The notes beneath the pieces were generated by a model. It did not search any database. It was not told the DNA's origin and was given only the letters and a program-made list of their open reading frames with translations. Shown in pieces: positions 16,552-23,339 of a stretch of 64,000 nucleotides of DNA (within the stretch, counting starts at the first letter, position 1; each line of letters begins with the position of its first letter). Position numbers and translations under genes: made by a program. The stretch is from Bacillota bacterium (GTDB lineage Bacteria; Bacillota; Clostridia; Peptostreptococcales; Anaerovoracaceae): positions 1 to 64,000 of the forward strand of contig JAFQBD010000006.1 of the NCBI GenBank assembly GCA_017416795.1, written 5' to 3'.

Positions 16552-17923
16552 TAACTGGGGAACTATCAATATCGTAGCAGTTCTTCTTCTTAGCCTTATC
16601 GTAGCGACAATACTTAAGAACTTGATTCCTATCCTTCACAAATCACTGATACCGACATCAGTGCTGGGCGGATTCATTTTGCTTATAATAGCAGGCATAT
16701 ACAAGACTGTGACCGGTCAGTTCTTCTTTGACACAGCATTTTTCAATGGACAAGGTACGGCTGTCCTCGAAACCATAACATATCACGCATTGGCGCTCGG
16801 ATTCACAGCATCTGCGCTTAAAACATCAAAAAATAAGATGAACAAGCAGCGCACTATGGAAATCTTCGATTCAGGTGTGACCACCGTTGCTACATATCTT
16901 GTGCAGGCTATCCTCGGTATGGGTATAACAATGATAGCAGCTGCACTGATCATAGATAATTTCTTCCCGGCAGCAGGCATCCTCGTTCCGTTCGGTTTCG
17001 GACAGGGATCGGGACAGGCAATGAACTTCGGTGGCATATTCGAAGCTGACTTTGGATTCAATGGCGGTAAGAGCTTTGGACTGACGATCGCAGCTCTCGG
17101 ATTCTTATCAGCTGCATTTGGCGGCGTTATCCATCTGAATATCCTGAAAAAGCGCGGAGTTGTCACAGCGTTCGATACAAGTTCATCTATAGAAAAAGTC
17201 ACAGCTGAGGAAATAGAAGAAGCTAATGAGATCCCTATGCAGGGCAGCATGGATAAGATGACTGTTCAGGTTGGCTTCATCTGCGGTACATATCTGCTTG
17301 CCTATGCCATGATGTTCGTGCTCGGTATTTTAGTTCCGGGATTCAAATCCACTATTTACGGATTCAACTTTATCCTTGGCGTACTGGCAGCAGTAATGGT
17401 AAAAGCTGTACTCAACCTGCTCAATAAGAAGAGCATCATCAAGAGAGGATATACTAACAACTTCCTGCTCACAAGATGCAGCAATTTCTTCTTCGATATC
17501 ATGATCGTTGCAGGTATAGCAGCTATCAGACTCAGCGTTCTGGAAAAATACTGGGGAATCATGCTTGTTCTCGGAGTAACAGCTGCATTTGCGACATATT
17601 TCTATGTAAGATTTGTTTCTGTTAAGCTGTTCCCTGAATATCCTGAAGAGCAGTTCCTGGCAATGTACGGAATGCTGACAGGTACTGCCAGCACAGGCGT
17701 TATCCTGCTCAGAGAAATCGATGCTAACTTCGATACACCGGCAGCAGACAACCTTGTTTACCAGACGTTCCCTGCTATAGCATTCGGATTCCCTATGATG
17801 CTTCTGGCAACATTCGCACCTAAGAATCCTGTAGTATGTCTTATCATATTGATTGCATTCTTCGCTGTAATGAATATCATCCTTTTCAGAAGACAGATAT
17901 TCAAGCGTAAGAAAAAAGCGTAA
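16529..17923 (+). CDS. Sodium/glutamate symporter-like membrane protein
   Basis: A 464-residue membrane carrier with about 11-12 helices, related to GltS-type sodium/glutamate symporters. Two similar halves can be seen, one with VPFGFGQGSGQAMNFGG near residue 155 and one with MLTGTASTGVILLREID near residue 385, as expected for inverted-repeat GltS architecture. Glutamate itself is not proven. The open frame begins at 16457, but ATG 16529 with AGAGAGGG upstream gives a normal hydrophobic start. The first 23 nt overlap the acyltransferase gene, implying translational coupling. The FchA-like gene follows 28 nt later, so glutamate or histidine/folate-linked metabolism may be joined here. Confidence 0.75.
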   Translation: MSNFWDYSNWGTINIVAVLLLSLIVATILKNLIPILHKSLIPTSVLGGFILLIIAGIYKTVTGQFFFDTAFFNGQGTAVLETITYHALALGFTASALKTSKNKMNKQRTMEIFDSGVTTVATYLVQAILGMGITMIAAALIIDNFFPAAGILVPFGFGQGSGQAMNFGGIFEADFGFNGGKSFGLTIAALGFLSAAFGGVIHLNILKKRGVVTAFDTSSSIEKVTAEEIEEANEIPMQGSMDKMTVQVGFICGTYLLAYAMMFVLGILVPGFKSTIYGFNFILGVLAAVMVKAVLNLLNKKSIIKRGYTNNFLLTRCSNFFFDIMIVAGIAAIRLSVLEKYWGIMLVLGVTAAFATYFYVRFVSVKLFPEYPEEQFLAMYGMLTGTASTGVILLREIDANFDTPAADNLVYQTFPAIAFGFPMMLLATFAPKNPVVCLIILIAFFAVMNIILFRRQIFKRKKKA

Positions 17924-17951
17924 GGTAGTACGATTATTATAGAGGAAATTG

Positions 17952-18572
17952 ATGATGAGATTTGAAGATAAGAAAATCAATGAATTCACAGAAGTCTTGG
18001 CTTCCAAAGAAGCAGTACCGGGCGGCGGCGGTGCCAGCGCACTCGTAGGCTCCATCGGAATGGCTCTCGGAAACATGGTAGGATCATTGACTACAGGTAA
18101 GAAAAAATATGCCGACGTGGAAGAAGACATACAGCGACTGATGGCAGAAGGAGAAAGCCTCCGCATAGAGCTTTTATCCATGATGGATAAAGATGCTGAA
18201 GCTTTTGCACCACTTGCTAAAGCTTACGGCATCCCTAAGGACGATCCTTCCAGAGATGAAGTAATGGAAAAGGCTCTGGATGTGGCTTGTCAGGCTCCTA
18301 TGGATATAATGCGTACCGTATGCAAAGCCCTGGATGTCATCAAAGAATTCGCTGCAAAGGGATCAGCTCTCGCTATTTCCGACGCAGGCGTCGGAGCCGT
18401 ATGCTGCAAAGCAGCTCTGCAGGGTGCATCACTCAACGTGTTCATCAACACTAAATCGATGAAAGACAGAACCAAAGCAGAAGCACTGGAAGCAGAAGCT
18501 AACGCGATGCTGGACAAATACTGCAGACTTGCTGATGAGATATACGCAGTAGTGGTTGAGCGTATCAAATAG
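17952..18572 (+). CDS. fchA: Cyclodeaminase/cyclohydrolase family protein (FchA-like)
   Basis: A 206-residue all-helical protein of the FTCD_C family (formiminotetrahydrofolate cyclodeaminase or methenyl-tetrahydrofolate cyclohydrolase FchA). The glycine-rich VPGGGGASALVGSIGMALGN near residue 20 and a later AISDAGVGAVCCKAAL segment are hallmarks. It acts in one-carbon metabolism, converting formimino- or methenyl-THF. Several starts are possible (TTG 17949, ATG 17952, ATG 17955); AGAGG at 17941 favours an ATG. The upstream gene is a glutamate-type symporter, consistent with glutamate/formiminoglutamate use. A terminator follows. Confidence 0.85.
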   Translation: MMRFEDKKINEFTEVLASKEAVPGGGGASALVGSIGMALGNMVGSLTTGKKKYADVEEDIQRLMAEGESLRIELLSMMDKDAEAFAPLAKAYGIPKDDPSRDEVMEKALDVACQAPMDIMRTVCKALDVIKEFAAKGSALAISDAGVGAVCCKAALQGASLNVFINTKSMKDRTKAEALEAEANAMLDKYCRLADEIYAVVVERIK

Positions 18573-18607
18573 TCTGCATTACAGGTAATACCATAAGAAA
18601 TAATCAA

Positions 18608-18635
18608 GGCAGATACTTGAAGTATTTGCCTTTTT
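18608..18635 (+). terminator. Intrinsic terminator after the FchA-like gene
   Basis: GGCAGATACTT pairs with AGTATTTGCC (one wobble/mismatch) and is followed by a TTTTTC tract. Confidence 0.75.
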
Positions 18636-18663
18636 CTGTTTTAATAATGCTTATAAATATTGA

Positions 18664-18711
18664 AATTCCAACGATGCAACTGACAGTTGACAAAATTCCA
18701 AGTGCAGTTGG
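18664..18711 (+). promoter_or_regulatory. Repeated operator-like sites upstream of the XRE regulator
   Basis: AATTCCAA occurs twice exactly 30 bp apart (18664 and 18694). Between and after them lie a perfect CAACTG-A-CAGTTG palindrome (18677-18689) and a looser one, CCAAGTGCAGTTGG (18698-18711). TTGACA at 18687 overlaps them, but no matching -10 is clear. The regulator gene begins 60 bp downstream, so autoregulation is plausible. Confidence 0.4.
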
Positions 18712-18770
18712 TGGAGTATTTTGTGGCATATTTGATAAGATGAGCCCAAGAAAACGAAAGGGTGGTTTTT

Positions 18771-19760
18771 ATGAATATATCAAACAGGATCATAAGACTT
18801 AGAAAACAAAAAGGTTGGTCGCAGGAAGAACTTGCAGAAAAGCTGGATGTGTCTAGGCAGTCAGTATCGAAGTGGGAGAGCAGTGCAAGCGTACCAGATC
18901 TTACCAGGATACTGCAGATGTCGGAATTATTCGGAGTTACTACAGATTATCTGTTAAAGGGAGACGGAGAATCTTTGTCCGCAGGATCTGCAGAAATCAA
19001 GATCAACAGTTATATTGAAGAAGAAAAAAGCAGCATGCTTTGCGATGAACAGGTAAAAAGCTTTCTTAGTGACACTGCGCACTTTGCATATATGATAGCC
19101 TTTGGTGTCGTACTATGTATATTATCACCTGCACTTCTTATAGGTTTGGCAGGCTGCGTTGCAGAAGAAGGTCAAGGAGGATTATCAGAGACTGCGTTTG
19201 TTATCATTGGACTACTTGCTCTTATGATAATGGTAGCCGTGGCTGTTAAGATCTTTATCGGCAACAGTGTTTATATGAACAGATATAACTATATCAAAAA
19301 CGGTGAATTTGCTCTTAACGATAGTCAAACAGAAGATATAGAGAAGATGTTCTCGGAGTTTGAACCGATATTCGGTAAAGGTATTAGTTTAGGCGTGGGA
19401 CTTTGTATATTGAGCCCTATGCCGTTGATAATAACTGCTGTGATGGAGATGAGCGATCCTATAGTTGTACTGATGGTACCGGTACTTCTTATTATAATAG
19501 CGATCGCTGTCAACAAATTCGTGAAACTGGGTCTTATCAGAGAAGGATATATGAAGCTTCTTAAGCAGGAAGAGTTCGAGCCGGCAAACAGAAAAAAAGC
19601 TGAGCTTGAAGAAAGGGTAGGCGGTATATACTGGCCTGTAGTAGTTGCCATATATCTTGCATGGAGTTTTATCGGCGATGCATGGTCAAGATCATGGCTC
19701 ATATTCCCAATAGCGGGATTGATATTTGCTGCACTTGTGAATGCACTTAAGAAAGCGTAA
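18771..19760 (+). CDS. XRE-family regulator with C-terminal membrane domain
   Basis: A 329-residue protein with an N-terminal helix-turn-helix ([20 protein letters not shown], about residues 8-27, then [10 protein letters not shown]) followed by about six hydrophobic segments from residue 105 on. This is a DNA-binding head fused to a membrane part, a layout seen in many Clostridia and thought to sense envelope or membrane signals. The target is unknown. ATG 18771 with GGTGG upstream is preferred to the GTG at 18762. It is a single-gene unit with repeated palindromes upstream and a bidirectional terminator downstream. Confidence 0.85.
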   Translation: MNISNRIIRLRKQKGWSQEELAEKLDVSRQSVSKWESSASVPDLTRILQMSELFGVTTDYLLKGDGESLSAGSAEIKINSYIEEEKSSMLCDEQVKSFLSDTAHFAYMIAFGVVLCILSPALLIGLAGCVAEEGQGGLSETAFVIIGLLALMIMVAVAVKIFIGNSVYMNRYNYIKNGEFALNDSQTEDIEKMFSEFEPIFGKGISLGVGLCILSPMPLIITAVMEMSDPIVVLMVPVLLIIIAIAVNKFVKLGLIREGYMKLLKQEEFEPANRKKAELEERVGGIYWPVVVAIYLAWSFIGDAWSRSWLIFPIAGLIFAALVNALKKA

Positions 19761-19773
19761 TAATTGCAATAAA

Positions 19774-19799
19774 AATGGGACTGGCAAATCAGTCCCATT
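19774..19799. terminator. Bidirectional terminator between convergent genes
   Basis: AATGGGACTG and CAGTCCCATT form a perfect 10-bp stem with a GCAAAT loop; T-rich sequence follows on both strands. Confidence 0.85.
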
Positions 19800-19811
19800 A
19801 ATTTTATTTAT

Positions 19812-20252
19812 TTAGTGGCTGCCGCAGCTTCCGCCACCGCATGAATGTCCGCCGCCATGGCTTCCGCAGCTATGTCCGTGGCTTCCGCATGAATGTCCTT
19901 CGCCGTGGTGGTGATCTCCGTGGTGGTTACACTGTACGTTAGGGTTGAAGATCAGCTTGCCTGCCAGATAAGCAGCTACTGCTTCATCAGCACTGCCGCT
20001 GCATCCGCCCATCAGCTGGATACCGGCCTGAGCCAGAGCCATCTTAGCGCCGCCGCCGATACCGCCGCAGATGAGAACATCTACTTCATGAGCAGCGAGG
20101 AATCCGCCAAGTGCACCGTGGCCGCTGCCTTCAGTAGGGATAACTTCACTTGAGATGATTTCTTTATTTTCTACTGTGTAGATCTTAAATGTTTCGGTAT
20201 GACCAAAATGCTGAAAGATATTTCCGTTTTCATAAGTAACTGCGATTTTCAT
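19812..20252 (-). CDS. NifX/NifB-type dinitrogenase iron-molybdenum cofactor protein with metal-binding tail
   Basis: A 146-residue protein. Residues 1 to about 105 are the NifX/NifB-C (Nitro_FeMo-Co) fold: IAVTYENGNIFQHFGHTE at the start, VDVLICGGIGGGAKMAL in the middle. The last 39 residues (108-146) are an unusual tail made almost wholly of His, Cys, Gly and Ser, suited to binding metal or an iron-sulfur/iron cluster. No nitrogenase genes are near, so it is probably a small iron or metal carrier. The frame is open up to 20324, but AAGGAGGT and the family start place ATG at 20252. Its promoter contains a palindromic operator pair and is divergent from the superoxide reductase operon. Confidence 0.85.
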   Translation of the reverse strand: MKIAVTYENGNIFQHFGHTETFKIYTVENKEIISSEVIPTEGSGHGALGGFLAAHEVDVLICGGIGGGAKMALAQAGIQLMGGCSGSADEAVAAYLAGKLIFNPNVQCNHHGDHHHGEGHSCGSHGHSCGSHGGGHSCGGGSCGSH

Positions 20253-20281
20253 TGAATATGACCTCCTTATAAATAAGTTTT

Positions 20282-20331
20282 CGACATATGTTGTATATAA
20301 ATATAATAACATTTTAACTGACATATGTCAA
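20282..20331 (-). promoter_or_regulatory. NifX-like gene promoter with twin operators
   Basis: On the minus strand TTGACA (20331-20326) and TATTAT (20308-20303) are 17 bp apart. The -35 is overlapped by the perfect palindrome TGACATATGTCA (20319-20330), and a near copy, CGACATATGTTG (20282-20293), lies just past the -10. Two matching sites flanking a promoter are typical of a repressor, perhaps metal- or redox-sensing. Confidence 0.65.
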
Positions 20332-20345
20332 TAAATTATATGAGT

Positions 20346-20359
20346 GTTGAAATTTCAAC
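20346..20359. promoter_or_regulatory. 14-bp palindrome upstream of the superoxide reductase promoter
   Basis: GTTGAAATTTCAAC is a perfect 14-bp palindrome, about 33 bp upstream of the -35 box of the superoxide reductase gene and outside any coding region. It may be an activator or repressor site. Confidence 0.4.
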
Positions 20360-20392
20360 GTTTAACAGTTATAAAAAAATTTAAAAAAATTG

Positions 20393-20420
20393 TTGACAAA
20401 CTGGACAATAGTGGTATAAT
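20393..20420 (+). promoter_or_regulatory. Promoter of the superoxide reductase operon
   Basis: TTGACA (20393-20398) and TATAAT (20415-20420) are consensus hexamers with a 16-bp spacer. The leader is about 75 nt and ends in AAGGAGG before the start codon. TGTACC-AAAAA-GGTGCA just after the -10 is a weak inverted repeat. Confidence 0.85.
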
Positions 20421-20502
20421 TAATTTGTACCAAAAAGGTGCACAATAAACAATCGAAATCAATGAAACGTAAATAAAAAGCATTAACAAGGAGGAATTTA
20501 AA

Positions 20503-20868
20503 ATGAAGTTTTATGTATGTGAACACTGTGGAAACAAAATCACTTTCGTAGAAAGCAAGGGCGTACCTGTAATGTGCTGTGGACAGAAGATGACTGAACT
20601 GGTTCCTAACACAGTAGATGCTGCTCAGGAAAAGCATGTACCTGTAGTAGAGCAGGATGGAGATAAAGTAGTAGTTAAAGTTGGATCAGTAGAACATCCA
20701 ATGGTTGAAGAACACCTGATCCAGTGGGTAGCAGTAGAAACTGAAAAGGGAAGCCAGATCAAGTATCTGAAGGCCGGTGAAAAACCTGAAGCTGTATTCG
20801 ACCTGGCAGGAGATAAGCTGGTAGCTGTATACGAATACTGCAATCTCCATGGACTGTGGAAGGCATAA
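20503..20868 (+). CDS. dfx: Superoxide reductase (desulfoferrodoxin)
   Basis: A 121-residue iron protein that reduces superoxide to hydrogen peroxide in anaerobes. The N-terminal desulforedoxin-like site is CEHCG with a later MCCGQKM (four Cys for Fe). The catalytic site is the EKHVP motif, HPM...EHLIQW and the C-terminal EYCNLHGLW, giving the four His and one Cys. This is the two-iron (desulfoferrodoxin) type. It has a near-consensus promoter, AAGGAGG ribosome site and highly adapted codons, indicating strong expression. An FTR-like gene follows after 3 nt, likely translationally coupled, which may supply electrons or repair thiols. Confidence 0.95.
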   Translation: MKFYVCEHCGNKITFVESKGVPVMCCGQKMTELVPNTVDAAQEKHVPVVEQDGDKVVVKVGSVEHPMVEEHLIQWVAVETEKGSQIKYLKAGEKPEAVFDLAGDKLVAVYEYCNLHGLWKA

Positions 20869-20871
20869 GCC

Positions 20872-21072
20872 ATGGCGGTAAGGCTCAATGACGATCCTAA
20901 GATCGTCGATATGATCAAAGAGGGGCTTAAGAAAAAGGACGGGTATTGCCCGTGCAGGATAGAGATCAAAGAAGAAAACAAGTGTATCTGCGAAGAATTC
21001 AAAGCGCAGATAGCGGACCCGGATTTTGAAGGGTACTGCCACTGCATGCTGTATTATAAATCTAAGGATTGA
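20872..21072 (+). CDS. Ferredoxin-thioredoxin reductase catalytic-domain protein
   Basis: A 66-residue protein with the three paired Cys motifs of the FTR catalytic chain: CPC at 26-28, CIC at 38-40 and CHC at 56-58 (in GYCHCMLYY). In the plant enzyme these bind a [4Fe-4S] cluster next to a redox disulfide. This short form is common in Clostridia. It begins 3 nt after the superoxide reductase stop, so both are on one transcript and coupled. A thiol-repair or electron-transfer role with superoxide reductase is a reasonable inference, not proven. A terminator follows. Confidence 0.85.
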   Translation: MAVRLNDDPKIVDMIKEGLKKKDGYCPCRIEIKEENKCICEEFKAQIADPDFEGYCHCMLYYKSKD

Positions 21073-21122
21073 TTTTTCTTACATACAGTGGTACTATAAA
21101 AATAGGAAAATACTAGTTTAAG

Positions 21123-21153
21123 AATTTGCCTAATCTTTATTAGGCAAATTTTT
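21123..21153 (+). terminator. Intrinsic terminator of the superoxide reductase operon
   Basis: AATTTGCCTAAT and ATTAGGCAAATT form a perfect 12-bp stem with a CTTT loop, followed by a T run. Confidence 0.85.
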
Positions 21154-21205
21154 ATGCTGTAAATAATATATCAAATTTTATCCATTTATGATCAAGAGGT
21201 GCATG

Positions 21206-22603
21206 ATGCAGAATCAGGAGAAGCAGAAACAGAATAAAGTACCAACGCATAATAAAATGGGAGAGATGCCTGTAGGAAGACTGATAATAAATATGTCTTG
21301 GCCCGCGATACTTTCTATGCTCATACAGGCGTTCTATAACGTAGTAGACAGCTTCTTCGTATCAAGACTTGGTGAAGAAGCGTTGGCGGCGCTTACATAT
21401 GTCAATCCGATACAGTTCCTCATCATTTCATTCGGAGTAGGAACTGGAGTTGGTATCAATTCACTTATATCAAGGCGTCTGGGGGCAGGAAGAATAGAAG
21501 AGGCCAACTTGGCTGCTTGCCATGGATATAGGCTTGCATTCTTTAACTGGGGCCTGTTTGCCATCATTGGACTGTTCTTCGCTAAACCTATAATGAATCT
21601 GATGTCAGATAATCCATATATAATCGAAAGCGGCGTCATATATATGCAGATCATAACTATAGGCTGCGTTTTTGTCATGGTCCAGATATCGACAGAAAAG
21701 ATCCTGCAGGCTACAGGAAACATGACACTCCCTATGATTTGCAGCATAGTAGGTGCTGTTACTAATATCATCCTTGACCCTATACTCATCTTCGGTTACG
21801 GTCCTTTCCCTGAAATGGGAGTTGCGGGAGCAGCGATCGCGACAGTGTTTGGTCAGTTCTTATCGATGTGTCTCGGTCAGTATTTGCTGTTTGCTAAGGA
21901 GCATTCTGTAAAAGTACGATTCAGAGGATGGAAGTTCGATAAACAAATCGTCAAAGATATATATGCAGTAGGAGCACCATCAATATTGATGCAGTCTATA
22001 GGATCTGTCATGCAGTTTGGGATGAATCTGATCCTGGGAAGCCTTACTGAAACTGCAGTTGCAGTAATGGGTGTATACGGAAGACTCCAGTCGTTCGTAT
22101 TCATGCCTGTATTCGGTATGAACCAGGGAGTAATGCCTATCATGGGATACAACTACGGAGCAAGAAACAGAAAGAGATTGATGGAAACATATAAGAAGGG
22201 TTTTCTCATCGCACTTGGAATAATGTCCGTTGGACTTGTGATATTCCAGCTTTTCCCTAGCCAGCTTCTCAGTATTTTTAACGCACAGGGAAGTCAGAGC
22301 ATGTATGATATCGGCATACCGGCTCTCAGAGCTATAAGCTGGTGTTTCATACCTGCTTCGTTCGGTATCATGACATCATCCATATTCCAGGCGACAGGCC
22401 ATGGATTTATCAGCTTATGGAGTTCACTTATAAGACAGCTTGTCGGTATCCTGCCGTTAGCATGGATACTCGCTAAAGTTGGCGGTATCACTCTCGTTTG
22501 GTATTCGTTCCCGCTGGCAGAAATTTTAGGAACTGCATTCCTTATCATAATGCTCGTACACATTTACAAAAACGAAATAAAGCGCTTGGACGAAATTGCC
22601 TAG
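21206..22603 (+). CDS. MATE family efflux transporter
   Basis: A 465-residue multidrug and toxic compound extrusion protein with 12 predicted helices in two halves. MSWPAILSMLIQAFYNVVDS at the start is typical, and the GMNQGVMPIMGYNYGARN segment in the second half is a family hallmark. It is a cation-coupled exporter; the substrate is unknown. Three ATGs compete (21188, 21203, 21206); AAGAGGT at 21194-21200 gives the right spacing only for 21206. The last codons lie in a hairpin that seems to serve the convergent gene. Lone gene. Confidence 0.9.
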   Translation: MQNQEKQKQNKVPTHNKMGEMPVGRLIINMSWPAILSMLIQAFYNVVDSFFVSRLGEEALAALTYVNPIQFLIISFGVGTGVGINSLISRRLGAGRIEEANLAACHGYRLAFFNWGLFAIIGLFFAKPIMNLMSDNPYIIESGVIYMQIITIGCVFVMVQISTEKILQATGNMTLPMICSIVGAVTNIILDPILIFGYGPFPEMGVAGAAIATVFGQFLSMCLGQYLLFAKEHSVKVRFRGWKFDKQIVKDIYAVGAPSILMQSIGSVMQFGMNLILGSLTETAVAVMGVYGRLQSFVFMPVFGMNQGVMPIMGYNYGARNRKRLMETYKKGFLIALGIMSVGLVIFQLFPSQLLSIFNAQGSQSMYDIGIPALRAISWCFIPASFGIMTSSIFQATGHGFISLWSSLIRQLVGILPLAWILAKVGGITLVWYSFPLAEILGTAFLIIMLVHIYKNEIKRLDEIA

Positions 22604-22609
22604 CGCTTT
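22579..22609 (-). terminator. Probable terminator for the convergent Cys-rich gene
   Basis: AAAGCGCT and AGCGCTTT (8 bp, plus GG/CC with a mismatch) lie inside the 3' end of the MATE gene. The T-rich flank is on the minus strand (ATTTCGTTTTTG), so it probably ends the minus-strand transcript. Confidence 0.45.
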
Positions 22610-22632
22610 GGAATCAAAAAATAAATAAATAT

Positions 22633-23187
22633 TTATCTCGGATAGAGGATGGTGATCGGTTCGCCGTCCTCTATTCTGTATTCGGAATCAAGCTCCACAA
22701 GATCATAAATAAGAGGGTCTTGGATCAGTGTTGCCCAAGCCTCATATGTAGCCTTGATAAAGTCTTCGTTCAATGGGATCTCTCCATTCAGAAGAGGGCA
22801 GGGATATGGAAGTTCTCCGCTATGATATATCATATACAAATTACCGTCTTCGTCCATATGTGGTGCCAGAGGAAAAGTCCTGCATTGCAAAGGGCGATTT
22901 TTTCTATCGCAAAACGGCGCCTTTGTACATTGGAGAAAGTATACTTTACCGTGCCAGCTTTCAGGAAACTCATAATCCTCAGCCATGCACCAGCCCCATG
23001 AAAGCCAGTCTTCATCACGTGTGAAGAGTTTTTCTTCTCCGGGAAGCAGGTAGATTCCCATATCGGGATCCTGACATGTGCAGCAGGAAGCACCGCATAA
23101 TTTGCCGCAGTCATAATCCACAGGAGAAATTTTATCGAGCATACTATATATTGATATGAATGTGTCTTTTTTGATTGAACTTTTCAT
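22633..23187 (-). CDS. Cysteine-rich protein, YkgJ-like (CxxxxCxxCC)
   Basis: A 184-residue protein with an N-terminal Cys cluster, CGKLCGASCCTC, and another set (QCTKAPFCDRKNRPLQC), resembling the YkgJ/Fe-S or zinc-binding family of unknown function. ATG 23187 is chosen; a TTG at 23202 is in frame. Neither has a Shine-Dalgarno sequence. TATAAT lies only 7 to 12 bases before ATG 23187, so the transcript may be nearly leaderless. Single gene, convergent with the MATE pump. Function not assigned. Confidence 0.7.
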   Translation of the reverse strand: MKSSIKKDTFISIYSMLDKISPVDYDCGKLCGASCCTCQDPDMGIYLLPGEEKLFTRDEDWLSWGWCMAEDYEFPESWHGKVYFLQCTKAPFCDRKNRPLQCRTFPLAPHMDEDGNLYMIYHSGELPYPCPLLNGEIPLNEDFIKATYEAWATLIQDPLIYDLVELDSEYRIEDGEPITILYPR

Positions 23188-23339
23188 AAAGGTATTATAC
23201 AATATACAATGGCAAAGAAAAACATAAAAATTACTTCATATATATAATATATATATGTTAACTAAATATAGTATAAATATACAATTTAAAAGGCAAGTAA
23301 AAGGAAAGTAATAAGATTTAGAGAAAGGAAGTAATAGCT

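Noticed and set aside
17330..18181. 283-codon minus-strand frame across the symporter and fchA-like genes
   Set aside because: Shadow of two conserved genes, no start signals.
20253..20324. 24-residue extension of the NifX-like protein
   Set aside because: It would read through the promoter and operators, and AAGGAGGT fits the internal ATG 20252.
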